64,000 nt of DNA from contig NZ_CP051240.1 of NCBI RefSeq assembly GCF_017794965.1, positions 3,844,001 through 3,908,000 on the forward strand, in the 5' to 3' direction. The position numbers were made by a program, and so were the translations under genes. The notes under the pieces were generated by a model that worked only from the letters and a program-made list of their open reading frames with translations, did no database searches and had not been told where the DNA came from. How positions within the stretch are numbered: the stretch's first letter is position 1; the number at the start of each line of letters is the position of its first letter. This DNA comes from Alcanivorax sp. Its GTDB lineage: Bacteria; Pseudomonadota; Gammaproteobacteria; Pseudomonadales; Alcanivoracaceae. Shown piece after piece: positions 32,301-40,663 of the stretch.

Positions 32301-32328
32301 AGTTGAAAGTTTAAAGTTGAAAGTTCAA
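32301..32328 (+). repeat. Heptad array, AGTTGAA type
   Basis: AGTTGAA, AGTTTAA, AGTTGAA, AGTTCAA, followed by ACGCGAAGCTGTG and then GTGCCGTG, the same tail as after the arrays at 28780 and 38423. It lies about 100 bases upstream of DUF423. Confidence 0.85.
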
Positions 32329-32421
32329 ACGCGAAGCTGTGCTGGTGCCGTGTTCGGACGGTGTTGCTTCGCGCTACGGCGTTGCAAAGTTGGGGCTCGA
32401 CAAGAAGAGCGGGTTAAAGGC

Positions 32422-32533
32422 TGCTGTGGGAGCTCTCTGTGCCCTTTAGGGTATGCCTGCAAGTGATGCAGCATCTATCGAAGGCAAATCGCTTGCAGGC
32501 ATACCCTAAAGGGCACAGAGAGCTCCCACAGCA
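32422..32533. repeat. 42-bp perfect inverted repeat with 28-base loop
   Basis: The arm 32422-32463 (beginning TGCTGTGGGAGCTCTC, ending GCCTGCAAG) is the exact reverse complement of 32492-32533. The 28-base spacer begins TGATGCAGC. It lies between DUF423 and rpoH, outside any gene. As RNA or single-stranded DNA it would form a 42-bp hairpin. Confidence 0.95.
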
Positions 32534-32545
32534 ATTTCATCATTG

Positions 32546-32573
32546 GCATCAGGCATCAGGCATCAGGCATCCG
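32546..32573 (+). repeat. Heptad array, GCATCAG type
   Basis: Three perfect GCATCAG units and one GCATCCG. It is the only near-perfect array of this word in the window. Confidence 0.9.
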
Positions 32574-32585
32574 CAGAGCGGCCAC

Positions 32586-32612
32586 AAAAAAGCCCCTCAT
32601 CAAGGGGCTTTG
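32586..32612 (-). terminator. Rho-independent terminator of rpoH
   Basis: AAGCCCC and GGGGCTT pair around TCATCAA, with a run of A on the plus strand giving a T tract on the minus strand. It is 39 bases after the rpoH stop. Confidence 0.85.
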
Positions 32613-32647
32613 GCGTGTTGCCTGTTGCGTGAAGCGTGCAGCGTCTC
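32613..32647 (+). repeat. Heptad array, GCGTGNN type, three bases from the rpoH stop
   Basis: GCGTGTT, GCCTGTT, GCGTGAA, GCGTGCA, GCGTCTC in exact phase between the rpoH terminator and its stop codon. Confidence 0.9.
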
Positions 32648-32650
32648 TTT

Positions 32651-33511
32651 TTACGCCATGGCGTTGCGCAGCTTCTTGATGGCGTTGTTTTCCAGCTGGC
32701 GGATCCGCTCGGCGGAGACGCCGTACTCGTCGGCCAGTTCCTGCAGGGTGGCTTTCTGGTCGGCCAGCCAGCGGCGCTCCAGGATGTCGCGGCTGCGGTC
32801 GTCCAGGGCCATCAGGGCGGAACCCAGCTGACGGGTTTCGCGGTCCTGCTGGTCCTGCTCGGCGATCAGGTCAGCCGGGTCGCTGTTGTCGCTGTGCAGG
32901 TAGGCCGCCGGAGAGACCACGGTGTTGTCATCATCATCATTGGTGGGGCCGTCGAAGCTGGCGTCATAGGCGCCCAGGCGGCCTTCCATTTCCTTCACCT
33001 GATCGGCGGTGACACCCAGATCATTCGCCACTCGCTGGGCTTCTTCCATTGTCAGGCGGCCGAGACGCTTTTTCTGGCCACGCAGGTTGAAGAACAGCTT
33101 GCGCTGGGCCTTGGTGGTGGCCACTTTCACGATGCGCCAGTTCTTGATCACGTACTCGTGGATTTCCGCCTTGATCCAGTGCACAGCAAAACTGACCAGA
33201 CGTACCCCTTTGGTGGGGTCAAAGCGTTTCACGGCCTTCATCAGGCCTACGTTGCCTTCCTGAACCAGGTCACCTAGGGGGAGGCCGTAGCCGCTGTAGC
33301 TGCGCGCAATGTGGACGACAAAGCGCAGATGAGCCAGCACCAGGTTACGGGCGGCATCCAGGTCCTGTTCGTAATAAAGGGCCTCAGCCAGTTGGTGTTC
33401 TTCGTCTGCGCTGAGTACCGGCACGGCATTGACGGCCCGCATGTAGGCATCCAGGTCATTACCCGGGACGGCCAGCGAAAGCGCCTGTGCTTGAAATGAA
33501 GGGTTGGTCAT
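32651..33511 (-). CDS. rpoH: Heat-shock sigma factor RpoH (sigma-32)
   Basis: A 286-residue sigma-70 family factor. Region 2 is HLRFVVHIARSYSGYGLPLGDLVQEG and VSFAVHWIKAEIHEYVI; the RpoH box is QRKLFFNLR; region 4 is TLQELADEYGVSAERIRQLENNAIKKLR. It directs transcription of chaperone and protease genes. ATG 33511 has GAGGAG 9 bases upstream; an in-frame TTG two codons earlier is too close to that site. A CIRCE operator overlaps the promoter, and ftsX-ftsE-ftsY follow upstream on the same strand, as in pseudomonads. Confidence 0.97.
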   Translation of the reverse strand: MTNPSFQAQALSLAVPGNDLDAYMRAVNAVPVLSADEEHQLAEALYYEQDLDAARNLVLAHLRFVVHIARSYSGYGLPLGDLVQEGNVGLMKAVKRFDPTKGVRLVSFAVHWIKAEIHEYVIKNWRIVKVATTKAQRKLFFNLRGQKKRLGRLTMEEAQRVANDLGVTADQVKEMEGRLGAYDASFDGPTNDDDDNTVVSPAAYLHSDNSDPADLIAEQDQQDRETRQLGSALMALDDRSRDILERRWLADQKATLQELADEYGVSAERIRQLENNAIKKLRNAMA

Positions 33512-33561
33512 GCGCAATGTCTCCTCGTGAAGACGTCATTTAATTCCGTTTGAGCCCGATA

Positions 33562-33588
33562 TTAGCACTCGTTTCTATAGAGTGCTAA
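33562..33588. promoter_or_regulatory. CIRCE element (HrcA operator) in the rpoH promoter
   Basis: TTAGCACTC-N9-GAGTGCTAA, an exact match to the CIRCE consensus. On the minus strand, TTAGCA and TAATAT sit 18 bases apart at its two ends, so HrcA bound here would cover a sigma-70 promoter. The first base is 51 bases from the rpoH start. Confidence 0.92.
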
Positions 33589-33693
33589 TCGACCCAAAAG
33601 TTCCCTGTGATCAGCAATTTCGATGGGTTTCGGAGGGCGAGCATTGAGAATAGCGGGTTTGGATGAACAGGCTGTGAAGCGGGGCGCAGAATC

Positions 33694-33846
33694 AGCTACG
33701 AGCTACGAGCTACAACGCGATTAGAGGGTGGAGGGCTGGGAAAGTTCCGGACTTAGCGCTGGTATCCTTGTGGTGCGCGGGCAGGGCGTTGCCGTTTGGC
33801 AGGGCCTGACCCGCGTCTCGCAGCTGACAGCTCATCGCTCACAGCT
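33694..33846. repeat. Element with heptad arrays at both ends next to the ftsX stop
   Basis: Left array AGCTACG, AGCTACG, AGCTACA (33694-33714). Right array CGCAGCT, GACAGCT, CATCGCT, CACAGCT (33819-33846), whose reverse complement (AGCTGTG, AGCGATG, AGCTGTC, AGCTGCG) is the same class inverted. It stops 4 bases before the ftsX stop. The roughly 100-base middle has no gene. Confidence 0.85.
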
Positions 33847-33850
33847 GCTC

Positions 33851-34879
33851 TTAGAAGTTCGGTTCGATTTCGCCCAAGTGTCGTCCTACCGCCAGCCAGG
33901 CGCCGAGCAGGCCGAGAATGCCGCTGAACAGGGGCATGACAAGCAGGCTGGAAGCGGCCATTCCGGTTAGTGAGTCTTCACTGTTGTAGAGGGCCAGTAA
34001 CTCGTCGATAGGGCCGCCGAGCCACCACAGGGCGCTTTGGACCAGAATCATGGCGACCACCCCACCGGCGAACCCATAGCAGAACCCGGTATAGAGGAAG
34101 GGGCGCCGCACGAAGCCGTCGGTGCCCCCGACGATCTTCACCACCACGATTTCATCCCGGCGGCTCTCGATGCCCAGGCGGATGGTGTTTACCACCACCA
34201 GCACCACGGCGGCGGCCAGGGCCAGGGTGAGGGCGGAAATCAGGCGTTCGCCCAGTTCGATCAGGGCATGCAGGCGGCGCACCCATTCCACGTCCAGTTG
34301 CACCAGATCCACGCCATCCTGCTCGGCCAGGCGGTTTTCCAGGTCTCCCAGGGTCACCGGATCGGTACTGTCAGGAAAGACCACGATCAGGGGGGGCAGG
34401 GGGTTGTCCGGCAGGGCCTGAAGTACATCGCCAAAGCCGGACAGGGCCTGAAATTCTTCCAGAGCCTGCTGGCGGGTGATGACTTTGGTGTCGTCGATGT
34501 GATCAAGCTTGAGCCATTCGCTGGCCATCTGTCGCTGGCGATTTTCCGCCACGTCCATCTCCAGAAAGACAGACAGGTGGGCGTTGCCGTCCCAGCTGCT
34601 GGTGATGGCGCGGGCATTGTCCAGCAGCACGGCCAGGCCGGATGGCAGGGACAGGGCAATGGCAATCACCAGAATGGTCATGGCGCTGCTGGCACGGCTG
34701 GCGTTCAGGCGTTGCAGGGCGTCCCGGAAGGAGTCGCGGTGATGGGCGCGCCAGCTGCGAAAACGGTCTGCCAGGGAGGTGTTGGCGCTCTGGGCACCCA
34801 CTACCCGGCGTGGCTTTTCGGCTTTCTGGCGTTGCGGTTTGAGCGGAGTTGCGCGCCGGGAACCTTTATTGGCCGCCAT
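33851..34879 (-). CDS. ftsX: Cell division protein FtsX
   Basis: A 342-residue permease-fold protein with a basic cytoplasmic N-terminus, four membrane segments (about 65-85, 215-237, 265-288 and 310-332) and a periplasmic loop after the first. The FtsX motifs NPLPPLIVVFPD, AEQDGVDLVQLDVEWVRRL and IESRRDEIVVVKIVGGTDGFVRRPFLYTG are present. With FtsE it activates periplasmic amidases at the septum. ATG 34879 follows GGGGAGG; it overlaps the ftsE end by 14 bases. Confidence 0.96.
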   Translation of the reverse strand: MAANKGSRRATPLKPQRQKAEKPRRVVGAQSANTSLADRFRSWRAHHRDSFRDALQRLNASRASSAMTILVIAIALSLPSGLAVLLDNARAITSSWDGNAHLSVFLEMDVAENRQRQMASEWLKLDHIDDTKVITRQQALEEFQALSGFGDVLQALPDNPLPPLIVVFPDSTDPVTLGDLENRLAEQDGVDLVQLDVEWVRRLHALIELGERLISALTLALAAAVVLVVVNTIRLGIESRRDEIVVVKIVGGTDGFVRRPFLYTGFCYGFAGGVVAMILVQSALWWLGGPIDELLALYNSEDSLTGMAASSLLVMPLFSGILGLLGAWLAVGRHLGEIEPNF

Positions 34880-35555
34880 GGAATTCCTCCCCCTCATCGC
34901 CATCGTGGATCAATCGCCCTTCGCGCAGGGTCAGCAGGCGATGGTTATAGCGGGCGATGAGGCTCAGGTCGTGGGTGGCAATGAGCACGGCGACCCCCAC
35001 ACGGGCGAAGTCCTGAAACAGGTCCATGATCTCTTCGGACAGGGCCGGGTCCAGGTTACCGGTGGGCTCGTCCGCCAGCAGTAGCGGGGGCTTGTTGACC
35101 ACGGCGCGGGCAATACCCACACGTTGTTGTTCACCGCCGGAAAGCATGATCGGGCTGAGATGCTCTTTTTCCAGCAAGCCCACCTTGTCCAGTGCAGCAC
35201 GTACCCGCTTGCCGATATCCGCGCGGGAGTAACCGGCGATGATCAGTGGCAGGGCCACGTTTTCGAACACGCTGCGGTCGAACAGCAGCTGGTGGTTCTG
35301 GTGCACCATGCCGATCTTGCGTCGCAGCAGGGGAATGTGGCGATTGCCAAAACCGTTCAGGTTCTGGTTGTCCACCAGCACCTGGCCCTGGGTAGGGCGT
35401 TCGATCATCATGATCAGTTTCAACAGCGTCGACTTGCCCGCCCCGGAGTGTCCGGTGAGAAAGGTGAGCTGCCCGGCGGGGAGCGTAAAACTCACCTTGC
35501 TGAGCGCGTCTTTGCCATTCGGGTAGCGTTTGCTGACCCGGTCGAACTGAATCAT
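34866..35555 (-). CDS. ftsE: Cell division ATP-binding protein FtsE
   Basis: A 229-residue ABC ATPase that partners FtsX. Walker A GHSGAGKST, Q-loop MVHQNHQLL, signature LSGGEQQRVGIARA, Walker B LLLADEPTG and the H-loop IATHD are all intact. ATG 35555 gives the family start MIQFDRVSKRYPNG. Its stop overlaps ftsX. Confidence 0.97.
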   Translation of the reverse strand: MIQFDRVSKRYPNGKDALSKVSFTLPAGQLTFLTGHSGAGKSTLLKLIMMIERPTQGQVLVDNQNLNGFGNRHIPLLRRKIGMVHQNHQLLFDRSVFENVALPLIIAGYSRADIGKRVRAALDKVGLLEKEHLSPIMLSGGEQQRVGIARAVVNKPPLLLADEPTGNLDPALSEEIMDLFQDFARVGVAVLIATHDLSLIARYNHRLLTLREGRLIHDGDEGEEFHGGQ

Positions 35556-35580
35556 TGTGTCTCGCTTGGGCTCGACCGCT

Positions 35581-35643
35581 GCACGCACCATGCAACAGGC
35601 AACACGCGGCGTGATGCGTGATGCTTGTTGCGTGAGGCGTTAA
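35581..35643. repeat. Back-to-back inverted heptad arrays running into the ftsY stop codon
   Basis: GCACGCA, CCATGCA, ACAGGCA, ACACGCG (35581-35608) are followed directly by GCGTGAT, GCGTGAT, GCTTGTT, GCGTGAG, GCGTTAA (35609-35643). The ftsY stop (35640-35642) lies inside the last unit, still in phase. Confidence 0.85.
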
Positions 35644-36848
35644 CCAGTCACATCTTCAAACAGCGCCTGGACGAATTCTTCTGCGTGGAATGGTCGCAGG
35701 TCTTCCAGGCGTTCCCCTACGCCGATAAAACGGATCGGCAACCCCGTGCGTTTAGCCAGTGCAAACAGGATACCGCCTTTGGCGGTGCCGTCGAGCTTGG
35801 TCAGTGCCAACCCGGTCACGCCGGCGGCATCACGGAACTGTTCCGCTTGCTGGATGGCATTCTGGCCGGTGCCGGCATCCAGTACCAGCAGGACCTCGTG
35901 GGGGGCATCCGGGATCAGCTTCTTCATTACCCGGGTGACCTTGGTCAGCTCGTCCATCAGGTTGCCGCGGGTGTGCAGGCGGCCGGCGGTATCGGCAATC
36001 AGCACGTCCGCATTGCGGGACTGGGCAGCCTGTACCGCGTCATAGACCACCGAGGCCGAATCGGCGCCGGTGTGCTGGGCGACCACCGGAATGTCGTTAC
36101 GCTCGCCCCACACTTGCAGCTGCTCCACCGCCGCGGCACGGAAGGTGTCACCGGCGGCCAGCATCACGTTTTTGCCCTCGGCCTTGAAGCGGCAAGCCAG
36201 CTTGCCGATGGTGGTGGTCTTTCCGACCCCGTTTACGCCTACCATCAGGATCACATAGGGCTTCTTGCCGGTGTCGATCTGCAGTGGCTGATCCACGGGC
36301 TCCAGCAGTTTGCGCAGTTCATTCTGTAGGGACTCATAGAGGGCGTCGGCGTCCACCAGTTCTTCGCGGCTGACCTGGTCGGTGAGGGCCTCAATGATCA
36401 CGTCGGTGGCTTCCACGCCCACATCCGCCACCAGCAATTGGGTCTCGATTTCCTCGAAGATCTCGTCATCGATCTCCTTGGCCCCCACCAGCAGGTCCGC
36501 CAGGCCCTTACCGAGCCCCTTGCGGGTCTTGCTCATGCCTTGTTTCATGCGGGCCCAGAAACTGCCGCCATCATCGGCGCTGTCGGCGTCAGCCGCAGCA
36601 GGTGTGGCCTCAGGCTGGGCGGCCACGACTGCGGGGGCTGGTGTGGGCGCCGGCGTCGGGGCCGGGGCCGGGGCCGGCTGTGGCTCCGCTGCTGGCTCGC
36701 CGGCCGGTGCGGGGGAAGGGGGCGTCTCCGTCTGCGGAGAATCCGGGGAGGGCGTTTCTTCTACCCCCACAAACATGCGCTTCCAGAAGCCGGTTTTCTT
36801 CGGCTCCTGTTTGCCACTGTTATCGTCGCGGGAAACTTCGTCGCTCAT
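35640..36848 (-). CDS. ftsY: Signal recognition particle receptor FtsY
   Basis: A 402-residue SRP receptor GTPase. The N-terminal 110 residues are an acidic and Pro/Ala-rich low-complexity A domain (PAPAPAPTPAPTPAP). The NG domain follows: GVNGVGKTTTIGKLA (G1), DTFRAAA, DTAGRLHTRGNLMDEL (G3), TKLDGTAKGG (G4) and GVGERLEDLRPF. It targets membrane proteins to SecYEG. It is divergent from the M16 peptidase genes, with a 239-base intergenic region showing only a small GCCGG inverted repeat. Confidence 0.97.
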   Translation of the reverse strand: MSDEVSRDDNSGKQEPKKTGFWKRMFVGVEETPSPDSPQTETPPSPAPAGEPAAEPQPAPAPAPTPAPTPAPAVVAAQPEATPAAADADSADDGGSFWARMKQGMSKTRKGLGKGLADLLVGAKEIDDEIFEEIETQLLVADVGVEATDVIIEALTDQVSREELVDADALYESLQNELRKLLEPVDQPLQIDTGKKPYVILMVGVNGVGKTTTIGKLACRFKAEGKNVMLAAGDTFRAAAVEQLQVWGERNDIPVVAQHTGADSASVVYDAVQAAQSRNADVLIADTAGRLHTRGNLMDELTKVTRVMKKLIPDAPHEVLLVLDAGTGQNAIQQAEQFRDAAGVTGLALTKLDGTAKGGILFALAKRTGLPIRFIGVGERLEDLRPFHAEEFVQALFEDVTG

Positions 36849-37087
36849 GATCAGTCATATCCAGGCAAGAAGGGGTGACTTCCCCTTCCTAAACAATCAG
36901 GCTGCATAGGCGGGCCGTTTAGCCGGTATGCTATGCCGGCAAAAAAGGTGCCCGCTTGCAGAAACAGGCACTCACTGACGGAGTGCGCGGCTATCCTACC
37001 ATAAGGAGTTGTTCAGGGGCTCCATATCGGCAAGGGTAGCTGCTTCTACGGCGGTTTTTCGCCGGGCGCATGATCATGGGATAGAGA

Positions 37088-38416
37088 ATGAAAAAATGGA
37101 TACTTGGCCTGTCGCTGGGCCTGTGGGCGGGTCTGGCCGTTGCGGCGCTGCCAACACACAATTTCACGCTGGATAATGGACTCAAGGTGGTGGTGCGTGA
37201 AGATCACCGCGCCCCGGTGGTCACCGTGATGGTGTGGTTCAAGGCCGGCAGCATTGATGAAGCCCCGTTTGAAACCGGCCTGGCCCACGTGCTGGAACAC
37301 ATGATGTTCAAGGGCACGGAAAAGCTGGGGCCGGGCGATTTTTCCAGGCTGGTGGCCCGCTATGGCGGCAGTGATAACGCCTTTACCAGCTATGACTACA
37401 CCGCCTATTACCAGCAGTACGAAGTGTCCCGTCTGCCGCTGGCCCTGGAGCTGGAAGCGGAGCGGCTGGCCAACCTGAAGATCGATGACGACGAGTTCTA
37501 TCGTGAACTGCAGGTGGTCATGGAAGAGCGCCGCATGCGCACCGATGACAACCCCAATGCACTGGCGTGGGAAAAATTCCAGGCGGTGGCGCGGCCGGGC
37601 ACCGGCTACGCCCACCCGATCATCGGCTGGCGTTCACTGCTGTCCCAGCTGCAACCGGAACAGGCGCGAAGCTGGTTTGAGCGATTCTATGTGCCGGGTA
37701 ATGCCACCCTGGTGATTGCCGGGGATGTGACCCGTGAGCAGGTGGAGCCGCTGGTGCAGCGTTTCTTCAGTGGGCTGCCTGCCGGCACCACGCCGCCGCG
37801 GCCAAAGCAGACCGTGAATCCCCCCGCCGGTGAGCGGCGCCTGGATCTGGTGTTGCCAGTGAAGGTGCCAACACTGTTCATGATGTACAACGTTCCCTCC
37901 CTGGTGACCGCACAGAACCAGCGCGACTTCTATGCCCTGACCATGCTGTCGGGTGTGCTGGATGGGGGCATGAGCGCGCGTATCGAAACGGATCTGGTGC
38001 GTGGCCAGCAACTGGTGGCCGGTGCGGGGGCTTCCTATTCCGGGATCCAGCGCGGTAATGGCACCTTTACCTTGCAGGCAGCACCGAATCCCGGTGTGAC
38101 ACTGGACCAGGTAGAGGACGCCCTGCGTGCTGAAATTGAAAAACTGCAGACCACCCTGCCCAGTGAAGCGGAAATGGCCCGGGTGCGTGCCGGTGTGCTG
38201 GCGGATCAGGTCTATGAGAAGGATTCCGTGATGGGGCAAGCCATGGAACTGGGCACCTTGAGCACACTGGGCCTGGATCTGGATCTCTCCACTGCCTTTG
38301 CTGATGAACTGGCGAAAGTGACTGCGGAAGATGTGCAGCGGGTGGCCAGGGAATGGTTGGTGCCGGAGCGTCTGGCGGTAGGGCATGTGCAGCCGGAGCA
38401 GGGGGAAGGCCAATGA
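37088..38416 (+). CDS. M16 family zinc peptidase, active form, exported
   Basis: A 442-residue peptidase with a signal peptide (MKKWILGLSLGLWAGLAVAA). The inverted zinc motif HVLEH (His67, Glu70, His71) and the distal ligand Glu147 (VMEERR) are intact. Domains: peptidase M16 (about 28-175) and M16 C-terminal (about 185-370). It is probably a periplasmic metallopeptidase. It overlaps the next M16 gene by ATGA. The pair next to ftsY and rsmD matches the pseudomonad arrangement, where the two subunits are thought to act together. Confidence 0.93.
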   Translation: MKKWILGLSLGLWAGLAVAALPTHNFTLDNGLKVVVREDHRAPVVTVMVWFKAGSIDEAPFETGLAHVLEHMMFKGTEKLGPGDFSRLVARYGGSDNAFTSYDYTAYYQQYEVSRLPLALELEAERLANLKIDDDEFYRELQVVMEERRMRTDDNPNALAWEKFQAVARPGTGYAHPIIGWRSLLSQLQPEQARSWFERFYVPGNATLVIAGDVTREQVEPLVQRFFSGLPAGTTPPRPKQTVNPPAGERRLDLVLPVKVPTLFMMYNVPSLVTAQNQRDFYALTMLSGVLDGGMSARIETDLVRGQQLVAGAGASYSGIQRGNGTFTLQAAPNPGVTLDQVEDALRAEIEKLQTTLPSEAEMARVRAGVLADQVYEKDSVMGQAMELGTLSTLGLDLDLSTAFADELAKVTAEDVQRVAREWLVPERLAVGHVQPEQGEGQ

Positions 38417-39924
38417 GCAAGCAGTTGAAAGTTGAAAGTTTAAAGTTTAAAGGCGCGAAGATGGTGTCTGGACTGGGGCTGGTGTCTGTGCTCCGCGCTG
38501 CAGCTGTTGTCGTTACGGTCCTGCTGAGTGCCTGTGCTTCCCTTAACTCTTCTGAGGATTTCCCCACAACTGAAGCGCTGGTGGCGGCCAGTGAGCCGGG
38601 GGCGCCGGTGCTGGATATTCAATCCTGGCAGACCGCAGAGGGGGCAAAGGTGTTGTTTGTGCCCAGTGATGCGCTGCCCATGCTGGATATCCGGCTGGTG
38701 ATGGATGCCGGTAGTGCCCGTGATGGCGGTGCGGCGGGGTTGGCATCACTGACCAGTGCCCTGCTGGGTGAAGGCGCAGAAGGACTGAACGTGGATGATA
38801 TCGCCCGCGGTTTCGAGGATCGCGGCGCCCGCTTTTCGTCCAGTAGTTACCGGGACATGGGCATCATCAGCCTGCGTACCCTGTCTGATGAGGAATACCG
38901 TGAGCCGGTGCTGGACCTGTTTGGGCAGGTGATTGGTTCGCCGTCATTCCCGCAAGCCGCCGTGGACCGCATCCGCACCCAGATGATGCAGGGGCTGCGT
39001 ATGGAGCAGCAGGTGCCAGGCCCCCAGGTGCGCAAGGCGTTCATGGCGACCCTCTACCCGGGTCACCCCTACGGTACCGCCAGTGATGGCACCCTGGAGA
39101 GCCTGCCGGCGATAAAGCGAGATCAGCTGCAGCAGTTCTACGATACCTACTACGCAGCCGGCAATGCCGTGATTGCCATGGTGGGGGCCGTAGATCGCCA
39201 GCAGGCGGAGGCGATTGCCGCACAGATCAGTGCGGCCCTGCCTGAGGGGGAGGCGGCTGAGGCCCTTGAGCGCGCCACGCCTTTGGCCCAGCGTCAGCAA
39301 CAACATATCGATTTTCCCTCGGCCCAGACCAGCATCCTGTTGGGCAACCAGAGCACCTGGCGGGGCAACCCGGATCATGTGGCGTTGTATGTGGGCAACA
39401 TGGTGCTGGGGGGCGGTGGTTTTGCGTCCATCCTCACCGATGAAGTGCGCCAGAAGCGAGGCTATGTGTACGGTATTGGCAGCGGTTTCTCTGCCATGGC
39501 GGCGGGCGGGCCCTTCCAGGTGTCCTTCAAGACCGGTAACGAGAATGCGGACCAGGCGCTGAGCCTCACCCTGCAGCTGATCGAGGAGTTTGTGGCCAAG
39601 GGGCCCACGGACACCCAGCTGGAAGAGGCGCGCACCAGTATCCTTGGCAGCTTTGCCCTGGGGACCGCAGACAACAGCGACATTATTGGCCAGTTGGGCG
39701 CCATCGGTTTTTATGATCTGCCGCTGGATTACCTGCAGCAGTTCAGCCAGCAGGTGCGGGCGGTTAGCGCGGAAGATATCCGTGCAGCGTTCGGCCGTGC
39801 CCTGGCGGTGGACGATCTGGCCATTGTCAGTATCGGGCCAGAGGCGCCACAGATCGTGCCTGTGGATGCCCCCGAGGACAGCGACACCGGGGAGACTGAT
39901 GAGGTTGGCCGTGGCGAGGAATAA
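38413..39924 (+). CDS. M16 family peptidase-like lipoprotein, zinc motif lost
   Basis: A 503-residue M16-fold protein. The zinc-binding HxxEH is absent: the corresponding region reads GGAAGLASLTSALLGEGAEG. So it is probably the inactive partner of the preceding peptidase. The lipobox LLSAC puts the lipid on Cys41, very late, because the first 16 residues (MSKQLKVESLKFKGAK) are encoded by a heptad repeat array and its tail. An alternative start at ATG 38461 would give a normal lipoprotein signal (MVSGLGLVSVLRAAAVVV). C-terminal M16 domain motifs: GGGGFASILTDEVRQKRGYVYGIGSGF. Confidence 0.88.
   Translation: MSKQLKVESLKFKGAKMVSGLGLVSVLRAAAVVVTVLLSACASLNSSEDFPTTEALVAASEPGAPVLDIQSWQTAEGAKVLFVPSDALPMLDIRLVMDAGSARDGGAAGLASLTSALLGEGAEGLNVDDIARGFEDRGARFSSSSYRDMGIISLRTLSDEEYREPVLDLFGQVIGSPSFPQAAVDRIRTQMMQGLRMEQQVPGPQVRKAFMATLYPGHPYGTASDGTLESLPAIKRDQLQQFYDTYYAAGNAVIAMVGAVDRQQAEAIAAQISAALPEGEAAEALERATPLAQRQQQHIDFPSAQTSILLGNQSTWRGNPDHVALYVGNMVLGGGGFASILTDEVRQKRGYVYGIGSGFSAMAAGGPFQVSFKTGNENADQALSLTLQLIEEFVAKGPTDTQLEEARTSILGSFALGTADNSDIIGQLGAIGFYDLPLDYLQQFSQQVRAVSAEDIRAAFGRALAVDDLAIVSIGPEAPQIVPVDAPEDSDTGETDEVGRGEE
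38423..38450 (+). repeat. Heptad array, AGTTGAA type, inside the 5' end of a coding sequence
   Basis: AGTTGAA, AGTTGAA, AGTTTAA, AGTTTAA, then AGGCGCGAAGATGGTG. The array starts 7 bases after the stop of the first M16 gene and is translated as QLKVESLKFK in the second. Confidence 0.9.
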
Positions 39925-40516
39925 GCGCCAGGGCAGTGCCGCCAGCAAGGGGCAGGTACGGATTATCGGTGGCGATCAACGCGGGCTGCGGCTGCAGTTC
40001 GTGGATCATGGCGGCGATCTGCGCCCGTCCTCTGACCGGTTGAGGGAAACCCTGTTTAACTGGCTGCAGTTCGAGCTGCCGGGCCTGCGCGTGCTGGACC
40101 TGTTTGCCGGCTCAGGCGTGCTGGGGGCGGAAGCGCTCAGCCGCGGGGCGGCGGAGGCCGTGTTGATCGAAAAGCAGCGTGATCGGGTAACGGACCTTCA
40201 GCGGCAACTGCACCCCCTGTTTGCAGAGCGTATCCAGGTCCATTGCCATGATGCCCTGCGCTGGTTGCAGCAGCGCGCTACGCCCTTTGATTTGGTGTTT
40301 GTGGATCCGCCCTATGATCTGGGGCTGGCGGAGCCGGCCTGTGCAGACCTGGAGTCTCGCGGCTGGCTGGCGGAACACGCCTGGGTTTATGTGGAGTCCC
40401 GTCGCCAGGCTGCGGTACCGGCTGTGCCCGCCGGCTGGATCCTGCATCGTGAAAAACAGGCCGGCGAGATTCATGCCCGGTTGTTCCGGCGAGGTCAGGA
40501 GCCAGAGCGCGGCTAA
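39899..40516 (+). CDS. rsmD: 16S rRNA (guanine966-N2)-methyltransferase RsmD
   Basis: A 205-residue enzyme modifying G966 of 16S rRNA. Motifs: RIIGGDQRGLRL, RPSSDRLRETLFNWL, VLDLFAGSGVLGAEALSRGA (SAM binding) and FVDPPYD (catalytic NPPY-type loop). ATG 39899 lies inside the end of the M16 gene with GGGGAG just upstream; GTG 39911 is an alternative. Last gene of the M16-M16-rsmD run. coaD, often next, is not present. Confidence 0.93.
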   Translation: MRLAVARNKRQGSAASKGQVRIIGGDQRGLRLQFVDHGGDLRPSSDRLRETLFNWLQFELPGLRVLDLFAGSGVLGAEALSRGAAEAVLIEKQRDRVTDLQRQLHPLFAERIQVHCHDALRWLQQRATPFDLVFVDPPYDLGLAEPACADLESRGWLAEHAWVYVESRRQAAVPAVPAGWILHREKQAGEIHARLFRRGQEPERG

Positions 40517-40594
40517 CACTGGGCTGGCCGCATCGGCTGTCGGAAAGTGCCGCAACTTCAATGCCGAGAGTGTGGCTTTCTTAACGTTTTAGTG

Positions 40595-40639
40595 ACGCCC
40601 GTTCGTCCAGATTTATGGATGGATGGGCGTTTTTCATTC
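40595..40639 (+). terminator. Rho-independent terminator after rsmD
   Basis: ACGCCCGTTCGTCCA and TGGATGGATGGGCGT form an imperfect 15-bp stem around GATTTA, followed by TTTTT. Confidence 0.7.
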
Positions 40640-40663
40640 TGATCCTGTCCAGGATCATAATAA

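Noticed and set aside
36910..36945. Terminator at the GCCGG inverted repeat between ftsY and the M16 gene
   Set aside because: The A tract is on the wrong side for the plus strand, and neither flanking gene ends there (both start).
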